Source of the DNA: Pseudobdellovibrionaceae bacterium
GTDB taxonomy: Bacteria > Bdellovibrionota > Bdellovibrionia > Bdellovibrionales > Bdellovibrionaceae
NCBI GenBank assembly: GCA_016785955.1
Contig: JAEUWH010000024.1
Coordinates: 1-64,000 of the forward strand
Reading direction: 5' to 3'
DNA: 64,000 nt
Both the position numbers and the translations under genes were made by a program. Shown piece after piece: positions 24,577 through 33,740 of this stretch. The first letter of the stretch is position 1. Each line of letters opens with the position of its first letter. A model generated the notes under the pieces. The model saw nothing but the letters and a program-made list of their open reading frames with translations. It was not told the DNA's origin and did not search any database.

Positions 24577-25623
24577 ATGGCGGATTGGCGAAACAAATCA
24601 GAAGTAAATGGTGATGTGGTATTTTTTCGTTATGCTCCCGAGGGGCTCGAGCGGGGAGCCGATGAAGTTTTCATTTGGGATTTAGATAAAACTTATTTAG
24701 ATACAACGATCGATTCCTTACGAGGTTTGTTCAAAACCATCATGGAACGGGCGTTGAATAAAAAAAATGTTCCCGGAACGGATACGTTGCTGCGTAACTT
24801 AGCGCAGTTTCGAACCGAGCAGAAGGGAACCGAGTACTTTCCGATTTATTTTATTACGGCCAGTCCGCCACAGCTGGAGGACAGAATTTCCGAAAAATTT
24901 TATATTGATAATATCAATCCTTTGGGATGTTTCTACAAAGACAATTTGAAAAATTTAAAGCCAGACCGTTTCTGGCGATTGACCAAGCAAGTGGGCTACA
25001 AGCTGCAAGCCTTGATGCAATTGCGTGCGCGATTGAACGAAAACGTAAAACAAATTTGCTGGGGCGACGACAGCGAAAGCGATGCGATCATCTATAATTT
25101 GTATTCAGATATTTGCGCACGCCGTATTTCGATCCAGGAGATTCGCGGTGTATTGGCCGAACTTTACGTGACGGGTGATCAGGTGGATACGATCTTGGAT
25201 TTACAATCACAGTGTCCTGAACGAGATCCCGTTGAAAAAATATACATCAATTTGGCGACGGACACTGATCCCGAGTACTATCTGAAATTTGGTCGTCGAA
25301 CATTGCCCACCTACAACACTTTCCAAGTGGCGCTTGATCTGCTGCAAGACAAGCGTTTAAACTTTGAGGGGCTAGTGGAAGTTTTAAACGACATGGTTTA
25401 CAATTATTACTACACAAACGAAGAGCTGATTAAAAGTTTTGATGAGCTTATTCGCAGGGGTGTTCTGTCCCAAGAGACTTATCTCAGTTTAAAGCCTAAA
25501 TTCGTGGAAAAAGGTATTTTATATCCATCATATGAGCCATCATCAGGAACATTTGATAAGAGCTTGTACATTGAAGAGCCTTGGGTGCAAGAGCACGTCG
25601 ACTATCTTAATGAATACCGTTAA
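24577..25623 (+). CDS. HAD/APP1-like phosphatase
   Basis: A 348-residue cytosolic protein with HAD-type motifs: DLDKT at 35-39 (catalytic aspartate in VFIWDLDKTYLDT), IYFITASP, the lysine-rich NLKNLKPDRFW segment and WGDDSESDA as the final acidic motif. The spacing and the ITASP form resemble the phosphatidate-phosphatase APP1 catalytic domain. The C-terminal 150 residues are a helical domain of unknown role. Substrate is inference; phospholipid phosphate is one possibility. It converges with the gene ending at 25620. Confidence 0.7.
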   Translation: MADWRNKSEVNGDVVFFRYAPEGLERGADEVFIWDLDKTYLDTTIDSLRGLFKTIMERALNKKNVPGTDTLLRNLAQFRTEQKGTEYFPIYFITASPPQLEDRISEKFYIDNINPLGCFYKDNLKNLKPDRFWRLTKQVGYKLQALMQLRARLNENVKQICWGDDSESDAIIYNLYSDICARRISIQEIRGVLAELYVTGDQVDTILDLQSQCPERDPVEKIYINLATDTDPEYYLKFGRRTLPTYNTFQVALDLLQDKRLNFEGLVEVLNDMVYNYYYTNEELIKSFDELIRRGVLSQETYLSLKPKFVEKGILYPSYEPSSGTFDKSLYIEEPWVQEHVDYLNEYR

Positions 25624-25976
25624 TTTGCGTCGATCCACTCGAGCTGGCAGGAGTATCGATTGTCCAAACTGACAGAAAATGGCTCCGATAAATTTATGCT
25701 GCCATTGAACGTCGTAATATAAGGTTCATACAGAAACGACATACGTAGACGGGTGTTTTTGGATAGGATATTTAACGAGTCGATTTCACATTTGTATAAA
25801 ATACCTTGGACTACTAGGCGTTGTCCAGGTGCCGTGGGGACTTGTACAATGGCGGTCCCCAAAATTTTCGAATCAAATGTAAAAACTTTCATACGCAAGA
25901 CATCGGCTTTACAGTAAGAGCCCATGATTAAAAGCAAACAAATAATCCAATTTTTCAGAGTCGAAATTAAAATCAT
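25620..25976 (-). CDS. Small exported hypothetical protein
   Basis: About 118 residues from ATG 25976, where GAGG lies upstream; a longer TTG-started version would overlap the previous gene. The hydrophobic N-terminus (NWIICLLLIMGSYCKA) is a signal peptide. The mature part is a small beta-rich domain with a cysteine pair (YKCEID and YSCQLEW). No family recognised. It follows the FecR/AgmX-type gene on the same strand, probably in the same transcript. Confidence 0.55.
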   Translation of the reverse strand: MILISTLKNWIICLLLIMGSYCKADVLRMKVFTFDSKILGTAIVQVPTAPGQRLVVQGILYKCEIDSLNILSKNTRLRMSFLYEPYITTFNGSINLSEPFSVSLDNRYSCQLEWIDAN

Positions 25977-25989
25977 GGACGCCTCGCCA

Positions 25990-26772
25990 TTATTCAAAGT
26001 TCAGAGGGATGACTGTTGAAATCGGTTCTCCTTCAAAGGCTTTAAATTCAATCCGATTTAAAACCTCAAAAAGGCAGGATTTGAAACTGGAGTCAGTCAG
26101 TACGGAACTAGCTACATTGGGATTGCTGACGCGTCCAGATTTTTCAATCGTAAATGCCAAAGTGACCGAGCCGCTAACACCCGGGGTTTTTTGTAAAAGC
26201 TTGTTATAACACTGAAGGAATTTGGTTTTGTGTACTTGAATCGTATCGCTAATGATTGTCTCGGACAGTTTCTCGTTCGAATTGTACGAGTTCAGACCAT
26301 TTGCCGCTTTGTTTGAATTGCTTTGTGCGGACAGCCAGCCTTCCCATTCTTGAAGTCGGATTCGTTGTCCTTGATAGGATACAAAAACCAAACCTTGGTT
26401 GCCATAGTTTTCTATTGAAAATTTCCCTTTTGATAAAATGATCAGCAGGTTGTCTCGCTCTTGATCAATGATTACTTTTGTTTCTGCATTCAGACGAATT
26501 TGTGTTCCGTTGTTAAACTGAAGTTCGACTTGGCTCTGCTTATGAGTTTCGATGGTGTCTAAAACTTGTAAAGACTCTGATTCTCGAAGGCTATGCGATC
26601 GCGATTGATTCTTGCGAGTGATGGACGCATTTCCAGAAAGTTTTTCGATTTGTCCCAAAAGCTGAGGCTTGAAGGACGTTTTACCTGCCGGTTTAGAGAT
26701 AAAGTAACCAATCGTAATAAATCCAATGCCTAAAAATATAAAAATGTACGTATATATATTATCTTTAAACAT
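25990..26772 (-). CDS. FecR-like / AgmX-PglI C-terminal domain membrane protein
   Basis: A 260-residue protein with one N-terminal membrane anchor (IYTYIFIFLGIGFITIGYF). Residues about 40-130 look like a FecR-type beta domain (SGNASITRKNQ, QVELQFNNGTQIRLNAETKV). The C-terminal 90 residues (FLQCYNKLLQKTPGVSGSVTLAFTIEKSGRVSNP) match the AgmX/PglI C-terminal domain seen in gliding and adventurous-motility proteins, a TonB-like fold with two cysteines. This suggests an envelope-spanning energy-coupling or motility protein. Its stop is near the start of the small exported protein. Confidence 0.68.
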   Translation of the reverse strand: MFKDNIYTYIFIFLGIGFITIGYFISKPAGKTSFKPQLLGQIEKLSGNASITRKNQSRSHSLRESESLQVLDTIETHKQSQVELQFNNGTQIRLNAETKVIIDQERDNLLIILSKGKFSIENYGNQGLVFVSYQGQRIRLQEWEGWLSAQSNSNKAANGLNSYNSNEKLSETIISDTIQVHKTKFLQCYNKLLQKTPGVSGSVTLAFTIEKSGRVSNPNVASSVLTDSSFKSCLFEVLNRIEFKAFEGEPISTVIPLNFE

Positions 26773-26784
26773 TAAGTTTAAATC

Positions 26785-27204
26785 TTACTTCTTTTCTGGC
26801 TGATTTTCAGTGGGCGTTGTCGCTGCGGGAGGGGCTTTAGCCGCTGGATCCACCGCCATAGCTCCCTGCTCACCTGTCGCCGGTTTGGTGTCACTAGTCA
26901 CCGGAGTCGACGGACTATTTTCAGGAATGGGACTTGTATTGATTACGGAATGACGTTGATCCACGACGCTTTTGTTTTGGTGAGCTAAGAAATAAGTGAG
27001 TGCAATGCAAGACGCTGCGAAAAGAACGGCTACCCATTTAGTCATTGTCGCGGCCAATGTTTGAGCGCCAGTTGCGCCCAACAATGAATTTGAACCGCTA
27101 CCGCCGATACCGAGTGCGCCTCCACCTTTTGAATCTTGAACTAAAACAAGTCCACAAAGTGCGACTGTGACGATGATGTGTAATACGGATAAAAATTCAA
27201 CCAT
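26785..27204 (-). CDS. secG: Sec translocase subunit SecG
   Basis: A 139-residue inner-membrane protein. The first 75 residues are a canonical SecG: membrane segment, LVLVQDSKGGGALGIGGSGSNSLLGATGA loop region (a glycine-rich conserved loop) and second membrane segment. A Pro/Ala/Thr-rich tail of about 60 residues follows, longer than in E. coli. SecG assists SecYE in export of the many signal-peptide proteins encoded here. It is divergent from tmk. Confidence 0.9.
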   Translation of the reverse strand: MVEFLSVLHIIVTVALCGLVLVQDSKGGGALGIGGSGSNSLLGATGAQTLAATMTKWVAVLFAASCIALTYFLAHQNKSVVDQRHSVINTSPIPENSPSTPVTSDTKPATGEQGAMAVDPAAKAPPAATTPTENQPEKK

Positions 27205-27331
27205 GGCTAACCTCTAATCAAAAGTATGTGGATGGAATATCAGGGTGAAACTGATTTTTCACAATTCATAACTCTGCGCATAAAACTAAAATTATCTTCA
27301 CACTTTTAGGCAATTACCACCATATATACCC

Positions 27332-27967
27332 ATGGCTTTCATTGTATTCGAAGGTTTGGACGGCTCAGGCAAGAGCACGTTGATTAACCGGCTCTCTCAC
27401 ATTCTAAAAGAACGTAAAATCGAGCATGATTTAACGCGAGAACCTGGCGGTACGGAACTGGGTGATAAATTGCGGGATCTTATCATAGCCAAAGGCCCCC
27501 ATGCTCCCAGACCTCGAGCTGAACTTTTAATGTACGAAGCGTCCCGGGCGCAATTGGTAGAGACCTGGATTAAGCCCAAACTTGAACAAGGCCGTTGGGT
27601 GATTTCTGATCGTTTTGCGGCAAGTTCTATAGCCTTTCAGGCCGCTGGACGCAGTATCGATGAGGCCGATGTGAATTGGCTAAATCAATTTGCCACTTTT
27701 GGGTTGCAACCTGATCTTTATATTTTATTGGATATTTCCGTCGAAGAGTCAAAACGTCGGCGCCAGAAACGTCAGGATACCTTTGGCGTCGAGGAAGATC
27801 GTATAGAAGCTGAAAAAGATGATTTTCACGCACGTGTGCGTGACGGTTTTTTAAAGCAGGCGAAAGCCAATCCCCAGCAATGGTTTATTTTATCTGCCCA
27901 GTTGCCAACAGAGCAGATGTTAGAGCACGTTTTGCAAAAATTAAAGGACCGACAGTGGCTCAAATAA
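27332..27967 (+). CDS. tmk: Thymidylate kinase
   Basis: A 211-residue nucleoside monophosphate kinase making dTDP from dTMP. Walker A is FEGLDGSGKST at residues 5-15, the DRF motif is in VISDRFAASSIAFQ, and the REPGGT motif binds substrate. The length is normal. holB begins before its stop (13-base overlap), the common tmk-holB arrangement. Confidence 0.95.
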   Translation: MAFIVFEGLDGSGKSTLINRLSHILKERKIEHDLTREPGGTELGDKLRDLIIAKGPHAPRPRAELLMYEASRAQLVETWIKPKLEQGRWVISDRFAASSIAFQAAGRSIDEADVNWLNQFATFGLQPDLYILLDISVEESKRRRQKRQDTFGVEEDRIEAEKDDFHARVRDGFLKQAKANPQQWFILSAQLPTEQMLEHVLQKLKDRQWLK

Positions 27968-28923
27968 TTTCCCAGGTGGTGGGTCTTCAGAACCAATGGG
28001 AACAGGTTCGCAAAATTATTGCCTCGGATTTGCAATCGGGATCATTTTTATTTGCTGGTCCCGAGGGAGTTGGAAAGAAAAAGCTCGCGCAGGCCATCGC
28101 CCAGTATTTTTTATGCGAAACCCAAAGTGGCTGCGGTCATTGTGGCGCGTGTAAGCGCGCAGAAACAGGTGTGCATGAAGGTCTGCTGAATATTGATCAG
28201 GATGAGGACATCATTAAAATGGATGATGTTCTTAAAGTAAAAGAATTTCTAAAGTTAAAATCCCTGAGTTCGGCACGATTTATCATAATTAACAACGCCC
28301 ATCGCATGAATATTCCAACATCAAATGCGCTGCTGAAAACGCTAGAGGAGCCGCCAGAAGGTGTCTATTTCTTTTTGGTTTCATCGCGAATGAGTGGTTT
28401 GTTGATGACGATTAAATCACGTTGTCGTTTGATTCCATTTTCAGTTTTGACCGAAGAAGACCTGGCGCAAATTAGCCAGCGCAATGGGTTTTCGATGTTG
28501 AATTTCAGCAAAAGTGGCCAGCTTCACCTGGTGTCTAAAAGTCAGGATAAAGAATTCAAACCGCTTATTGTGTTGGCCGCTACGATTTTGAATCGTATTG
28601 CCGAGGGTAAATTTGATACCTTATCGGATCCCCAAAAAGCGATCGTGAAAAGCAAGGATCAATTTCAAGACCTGATCACCTATTTGGAAATTTTGGTGCG
28701 GGATATTTTACTGACTCAAGCTGGTTTCGATGCCATGACGGACGAAGTTTACTTTACCGAGTACAAAAAAGAAATTCAATCATGGGCGCAAGTAAGCCCT
28801 GCGGTTTGGTCCCAGTTTTATCAGGTTTTGGAAACAAAAAAAGAGGATTTGTTTTTAAGTCCGGATGCTCAGTTGTTCATAGAGTCTTTAATCGTCGAAA
28901 ACTTAAGGAGTGTGATGTCGTGA
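27955..28923 (+). CDS. holB: DNA polymerase III subunit delta prime
   Basis: About 322 residues. I choose GTG 27955 (AAAGGAC upstream); a longer frame would run through tmk. It shows the AAA+ clamp-loader fold: GPEGVGKKKLAQAIAQYF as P-loop, the zinc module CGHCGACKR, NNAHRMNIPTSNALLKTLEEPPEG, and the sensor SRC motif (IKSRCRLIPF). The P-loop has KKK in place of GKT, usual for the ATPase-inactive delta prime. The stop overlaps the tatD GTG start by 4 bases. Confidence 0.9.
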   Translation: MAQIISQVVGLQNQWEQVRKIIASDLQSGSFLFAGPEGVGKKKLAQAIAQYFLCETQSGCGHCGACKRAETGVHEGLLNIDQDEDIIKMDDVLKVKEFLKLKSLSSARFIIINNAHRMNIPTSNALLKTLEEPPEGVYFFLVSSRMSGLLMTIKSRCRLIPFSVLTEEDLAQISQRNGFSMLNFSKSGQLHLVSKSQDKEFKPLIVLAATILNRIAEGKFDTLSDPQKAIVKSKDQFQDLITYLEILVRDILLTQAGFDAMTDEVYFTEYKKEIQSWAQVSPAVWSQFYQVLETKKEDLFLSPDAQLFIESLIVENLRSVMS

Positions 28924-29699
28924 CAAATCTATTCTGGACGGACATGCATGCGCATTTAGATAAATTGGAAGAGGGCCCCGAGGCAGCGATCGCGGCAGCT
29001 TTAGCGCAGAATGTGAGACGAATCGTAACGATTGCTACGGACCCTAACGATTTAAAAACAGTTTTGGAGTTTTCGGATAAATACGGTCCCCATGTCTATT
29101 GCACTCTGGGAATCCATCCGCATGAAGGAGTCACTTACACGCCCGATGTTCGGGCGTTTATTAAATCCAATGCGCATCATCCGCGCGTCATCGCCATTGG
29201 CGAGATTGGTCTGGATTATTATTATCTGCAATCACCGAAGAAAGAACAGTTGTTTGCGTTCCGTGAGCAAATTGAGTTAGCCTACGAGCTGGGTTTGCCC
29301 ATCGAGATTCATACGCGAGACGCGGAACAAGATACGATCGATATTTTGAAAGAATACCAAGGTAAAGTAAAAGGAATCATTCATTGTTTTACTGGCACTC
29401 AATGGTTGGCCGACCAAGCTTTGGCGCTGGGGTACAATATTTCAATCTCGGGAATCGTGACCTTCAAGAATGCAGCGGATTTGCGCAAGGTTGTCGAGAG
29501 TATTCCTGTGGATCGAATTCATGTCGAAACGGATGCGCCATTTTTGGCGCCCGTGCCGATGCGAGGTAAATCGAATACCCCCAGCTATGTGGTACACACA
29601 GCAAAATTCGTGGCCGATCTTAAAAAAATTTCGATCGAAGATTTATGTTTACAAACTAATAAAAATGCGGAAAAGATGTTCCCCAAATTATTGAATTAA
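28920..29699 (+). CDS. tatD: TatD-family metal-dependent hydrolase
   Basis: A 259-residue TatD/YcfH-type nuclease. Seen: the metal-binding DMHAHLD near the N-terminus, GEIGLDYYY, EIHTRDAEQDT, IHCFTG and ETDAPFLAPVP, all in family order. These enzymes are 3'-5' exonucleases or esterases with a TIM-barrel fold. The GTG start overlaps holB by 4 bases, so tmk-holB-tatD form one operon. Confidence 0.9.
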   Translation: MTNLFWTDMHAHLDKLEEGPEAAIAAALAQNVRRIVTIATDPNDLKTVLEFSDKYGPHVYCTLGIHPHEGVTYTPDVRAFIKSNAHHPRVIAIGEIGLDYYYLQSPKKEQLFAFREQIELAYELGLPIEIHTRDAEQDTIDILKEYQGKVKGIIHCFTGTQWLADQALALGYNISISGIVTFKNAADLRKVVESIPVDRIHVETDAPFLAPVPMRGKSNTPSYVVHTAKFVADLKKISIEDLCLQTNKNAEKMFPKLLN

Positions 29700-29721
29700 C
29701 GGCTTTTTAGTGGAGAAAAAT

Positions 29722-31407
29722 ATGGTAAAAATAAATACATCAATACTAAGCGTCTGCTTAATTTTTTCTTTTATTCAGCCGGTCTTTGCGCAGAAAAATA
29801 AAGAACTCACTATCGGTATCAACACCGAGTATGATTCTTTGAACCCAATTCTTACTTCAGTGAGCGCCGCTAAATATATGTTGTATCTTGTCAGTCGTCC
29901 ATGGGCCTACATGGATGATAAAAACGAATGGCAGCCAGGAATATTCAAAAAAATTCCGAACTTGAAAGATAAGTCGATGAAAATCGTGACAGAGAACGGA
30001 CAAAAAAAACTGATCGCCACCTGGGAATATATAGATGGCATTAAATGGGGAGACGGAGTCCCTATGTCATGTAAAGACGCCAAGTTCACATGGGAAGTTG
30101 GTTTGAGTCCTAATACATCGTTACCGTCTAAAGAGGGTTACGAAAATGTTGAGTCCATCACTTGGGATGAAAAGACGCCCACTAAATGTGTAATCAAATA
30201 CAAATATGCGAAGTGGAATTTCTATACAGACAGTCATACATTGATGTTGCCGGCGCATATAGAAGAGCCTATTTTTCAAAAGTGGGGAAAAGAAAAAGAA
30301 GGGTATGATCGAAATACTTTGTACCAAAAGGATCCAACCGTTAAAGGTTTGTGGAACGGTCCTTATGTTGTATCCGAAGTAAAGCTAGGGTCTCATGTTG
30401 TATTTACAGCGAATCCAAATTTTTTTGGGGCCAAACCAAAAATTCAAAAGATTGTTATTCGTATTATTCCTAACTCGGGAACGCTTGAGGCTAATCTGCG
30501 ATCCAAAACCATCGATAAAATTGGTCGCATTGGCATGTCTTTGGATCAAGCACTAGCTTTCGAAAAGAAAGTCAAAGAAGAGAACTTGCCTTATAAAGTT
30601 GAGTTTCAAGATGGGATCACTTATGCGCATATCGATGTGAATTTGAACCATCCAATTTTGTCCGATCTGAAGGTGCGTGAAGCGTTGTCATATGCCATTA
30701 ACAAGGATGATATTAATAAATCCATTTTTGATGGCAAAGTGACCATTGCACATTCTATGACCTCGCCGCTGGATTCGTTGTACACGAATGATTCTAAAAT
30801 CGTAAAAGTATATAAGAATGATAAAAAAACGGCGCGAAAAATTTTAGATGAAGCGGGATGGAAAGTCGGACCGGATGGGTTCCGTTATAAGAACAATCAA
30901 AAATTAACTTTTAAATTGGTTGGTGCCGCAGGTATTAAACAAATCGAGACGTTGCAAGCCATTTTACAGTCGCAGTGGAAAGATGTTGGTGTGGATTTAC
31001 AACTGAAGTCGGATCCTACGCGTTTATTATTTTCCGAGACCCTTAGGAAACGTAATTTTGATTTGGCTGTGTTTTCCTGGAGCAGTTTTCCTGGCTTAGG
31101 ACACGAGTCAGTTTTGCACAGTAAGAATATTCCGAGCGAGAAGAATTCGTGGACTGGTCAAAACTATCCGGGGTTTGCAGATCCCAAAGTGGACAAGCTG
31201 ACGATGGACTACGATTACGAGTTTGATTTTAAAAAACGTAAAAAAATCACCGAAGAAATCATGAAAGAATACACGACAAAAATCCCCGTGATTCCGCTTT
31301 ACTTCCGTTCGGAAGTGGCTGTGATTCCTAAGGGGCTGAAAAACTTCAGAATGTATGGTCATTATTTCTATGAAACGCTGCAAGCTGAAAATTGGAATTT
31401 AGAATAA
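29722..31407 (+). CDS. Peptide/oligopeptide ABC substrate-binding protein
   Basis: A 561-residue periplasmic binding protein of the Opp/Dpp family. ATG 29722 opens the signal peptide (INTSILSVCLIFSFIQPVFAQ); a GTG four codons earlier is less likely. The body has the family pattern: NTEYDSLNPILTSVSA at the start of the mature domain, a GDGVPMSCKDAKFTWE segment, IDVNLNHPILSDLKVREALSYAINKDD, and KIPVIPLYFRSEVAVI. No permease or ATPase is adjacent, so it is an orphan binding protein in this window. GGAGAAA precedes the ATG. Confidence 0.88.
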   Translation: MVKINTSILSVCLIFSFIQPVFAQKNKELTIGINTEYDSLNPILTSVSAAKYMLYLVSRPWAYMDDKNEWQPGIFKKIPNLKDKSMKIVTENGQKKLIATWEYIDGIKWGDGVPMSCKDAKFTWEVGLSPNTSLPSKEGYENVESITWDEKTPTKCVIKYKYAKWNFYTDSHTLMLPAHIEEPIFQKWGKEKEGYDRNTLYQKDPTVKGLWNGPYVVSEVKLGSHVVFTANPNFFGAKPKIQKIVIRIIPNSGTLEANLRSKTIDKIGRIGMSLDQALAFEKKVKEENLPYKVEFQDGITYAHIDVNLNHPILSDLKVREALSYAINKDDINKSIFDGKVTIAHSMTSPLDSLYTNDSKIVKVYKNDKKTARKILDEAGWKVGPDGFRYKNNQKLTFKLVGAAGIKQIETLQAILQSQWKDVGVDLQLKSDPTRLLFSETLRKRNFDLAVFSWSSFPGLGHESVLHSKNIPSEKNSWTGQNYPGFADPKVDKLTMDYDYEFDFKKRKKITEEIMKEYTTKIPVIPLYFRSEVAVIPKGLKNFRMYGHYFYETLQAENWNLE

Positions 31408-31432
31408 AAATATAATTAAGGAGAAAACAAAG

Positions 31433-32440
31433 ATGTCTAAAAAAATTCGTGTCGGGATTAATGGTTTTGGTCGTATTGGTCGTGTGCTTTTTCGTGCCGG
31501 TTTTGAAAAGTTAGACATCGTGGCGATCAACTCGCTAGACAGTGTCGACGGTGCGGCTCATTTGTTAGAGTATGATTCTACCCATGGACGTATCAATGCC
31601 GAAGTGTCTCATGATGGTAAGAATATCATCGTCAATGGTAAAAAGGTTTCATATTTTTCACATAAAAATCCATTGGAAATTCCTTGGAAAGATGCCGGTG
31701 TGGATGTCGTCCTAGAATGTACAGGCGTAATGAAAAATGCTGATGACTATCAAAAACATATTACGGCGGGTGCTAAAAAAGTATTTATTTCCGCTCCAGC
31801 AGATGGTGTGGATTTGACGTTGGTGATGGGCGTGAATCAGGAATTGTACGATGCTAAAAAACATACGTTTATTTCAAATGCATCGTGTACGACAAACTGC
31901 CTGGCTCCGCTGGCAAAGGTTCTTCACGAAAATTTTGGAATTGATTATGGCATGATGACGACGATTCACTCGTACACGAACGATCAACGTATTTTAGATA
32001 CGTCCCATAAAGATTTACGTCGCGCACGTTCGGCGGCATTAAGCATGATTCCGACATCAACGGGCGCCGCTAAAGCCGTGGGAAAAGTTCTTCCTGAGCT
32101 CAAGGGAAAAATTGATGGGACTTCGATTCGTGTTCCAACCCCTAACGTCAGCTTGGTTGATTTTACCTTTAATTCTAAAAAAGATATGACGATTGAGTCG
32201 ATCAACGAGGCTTTGAAAAAAGCGGAACAGACGAACATGAAGGGCGTTATGAAGTGTGAATCTAAAGAACTTGTTTCGGTGGATTTCAATGGGAATCCGT
32301 ACTCTTCAATTATCGATTTAAAAAGCACAATGGTGGTTAATCCACGAATGGCGAAGGTATTTTCTTGGTATGATAATGAAACCGGGTTTTCGAACCGTAT
32401 GGTCGACTTTGTTCAGTTGATGGGCGAGAAAGGATTATAA
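31433..32440 (+). CDS. gap: Glyceraldehyde-3-phosphate dehydrogenase
   Basis: A 335-residue GAPDH of normal length. The N-terminal Rossmann motif GINGFGRIGR, the catalytic SNASCTTNCLAPL with the nucleophilic cysteine, and the substrate-binding PTSTGAAKAV are present, ending WYDNETGFS. It converts glyceraldehyde-3-phosphate to 1,3-bisphosphoglycerate. AAGGAG precedes the ATG. It is followed by pgk after one base, the usual glycolytic operon. Confidence 0.97.
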   Translation: MSKKIRVGINGFGRIGRVLFRAGFEKLDIVAINSLDSVDGAAHLLEYDSTHGRINAEVSHDGKNIIVNGKKVSYFSHKNPLEIPWKDAGVDVVLECTGVMKNADDYQKHITAGAKKVFISAPADGVDLTLVMGVNQELYDAKKHTFISNASCTTNCLAPLAKVLHENFGIDYGMMTTIHSYTNDQRILDTSHKDLRRARSAALSMIPTSTGAAKAVGKVLPELKGKIDGTSIRVPTPNVSLVDFTFNSKKDMTIESINEALKKAEQTNMKGVMKCESKELVSVDFNGNPYSSIIDLKSTMVVNPRMAKVFSWYDNETGFSNRMVDFVQLMGEKGL

Positions 32441-32441
32441 A

Positions 32442-33638
32442 GTGTCAGGTTTAAAGGGCATCAAAACAGTCCGAGATTTTGAAGTTGAAAACAAGGTTGT
32501 CTTTTTAAGATTGGATCTGAATGTTCCGATGGAAAAAGGTAAAATCACCGATTACACGCGAATTGATGCTACTTTACCGACAATTAATTTTTTGATCGAA
32601 AAAGGCGCCAAGTTGGTGTTAGCGTCACATTTGGGTCGGCCTAAGACATCAAAAGATAAAGAATTTTCGATGGAACCGGTCGCCAAAGCTTTGACCGAAC
32701 GATTGAGCAAAGAGGTTCTTTTAATTGAAGATCCGAGTGCAAAAGCCGTTAAACAATTACTGCACACGTTAGGAAAAGACCAAATTATTTTATTGGAAAA
32801 TGTTCGATTTGAAGCTGGTGAGACGGAAAATTCAGAAGAGTTTGCGTCGCGGTTGGCGTCTTATACAGATATTTACATCAACGATGCATTTGGAGCTTCC
32901 CATCGCGCACATGCGACGATTCAGGCATTGCCTGCAATGATTCCTCAGCGCGGAATTGGTTTTTTGATCGAAAAAGAGATTCAAATGCTGGACACATTGC
33001 TGTTGAATCCAAAGCGTCCGTACGTCGCTATATTGGGCGGGGCTAAGGTATCAGATAAAATTGGCGTGATCGAAAAATTGATGGACATTGTGGATGCATT
33101 TATTATCGGTGGAGCAATGGCGTATACGTTTCTTAAAGCCCAGGGGCATTCCGTTGGTAAGTCTCGCGTGGAAGATGACAAGGTGAAATACGCTAGGGAA
33201 TTGCTGGAACGTATTGATGCTCGTAATAAGACGGTGTTGTTGCCAGTGGATCATGTGGTCACGACTGGTATCGCGGATACGGCCAATGCGTCGGTGAAAA
33301 AATCATTCAGTGACATCGAGATGGGTGTAGATATTGGTCCCGAATCAATTCGAAACTTTAGTGCTTTGATCAAAGAGGCGGGCACTATATTCTGGAATGG
33401 TCCCATGGGTGTTTTTGAAACACCTGAGTTTTCAAAGGGAACATTCGCCTTGGCGAAAGTAATTGCCGAAAGCAAAGGTATGAAAATCATTGGTGGGGGC
33501 GATAGCGCCGCCGCGGCCGAACAAAGTGGTTTTGCAGACAAGATGACCCATATTTCGACCGGTGGTGGGGCGAGTTTAGAATATCTACAAGGAGATAAGT
33601 TGCCTGGCCTGGAAGTTCTACGATTTAAAATACGCTAG
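32442..33638 (+). CDS. pgk: Phosphoglycerate kinase
   Basis: A 398-residue PGK: RLDLNVPMEKGKITDYTRI, SHLGRPK, VRFEAGETEN, LGGAKVSDKI and the C-terminal GGGDSAAAAEQSG (nucleotide site) are all present in order. It starts at GTG 32442, one base after the gap stop, with AAAGGA upstream. It makes ATP from 1,3-bisphosphoglycerate. A hairpin with a T8 tract follows its stop. Confidence 0.96.
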   Translation: MSGLKGIKTVRDFEVENKVVFLRLDLNVPMEKGKITDYTRIDATLPTINFLIEKGAKLVLASHLGRPKTSKDKEFSMEPVAKALTERLSKEVLLIEDPSAKAVKQLLHTLGKDQIILLENVRFEAGETENSEEFASRLASYTDIYINDAFGASHRAHATIQALPAMIPQRGIGFLIEKEIQMLDTLLLNPKRPYVAILGGAKVSDKIGVIEKLMDIVDAFIIGGAMAYTFLKAQGHSVGKSRVEDDKVKYARELLERIDARNKTVLLPVDHVVTTGIADTANASVKKSFSDIEMGVDIGPESIRNFSALIKEAGTIFWNGPMGVFETPEFSKGTFALAKVIAESKGMKIIGGGDSAAAAEQSGFADKMTHISTGGGASLEYLQGDKLPGLEVLRFKIR

Positions 33639-33655
33639 TCGTGGTTATTTAATGA

Positions 33656-33703
33656 GTACGTCATTCATGGGCTGTGTGGATGGCGTACATATGAATTTTT
33701 TTT
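33656..33703 (+). terminator. Hairpin with T8 tract between pgk and tpiA
   Basis: GTACGTCATTCA (33656-33667) pairs with TGGATGGCGTAC (33677-33688), 12 bp with two G-U pairs and a 9-base loop. T8 follows at 33696-33703, seven bases after the stem, which is slightly far for an ideal intrinsic terminator. It may attenuate read-through to tpiA or stabilise the gap-pgk mRNA. Confidence 0.5.
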
Positions 33704-33740
33704 AGTACAATTTTCAAGATTATTTCAATGAAGGTTATAG

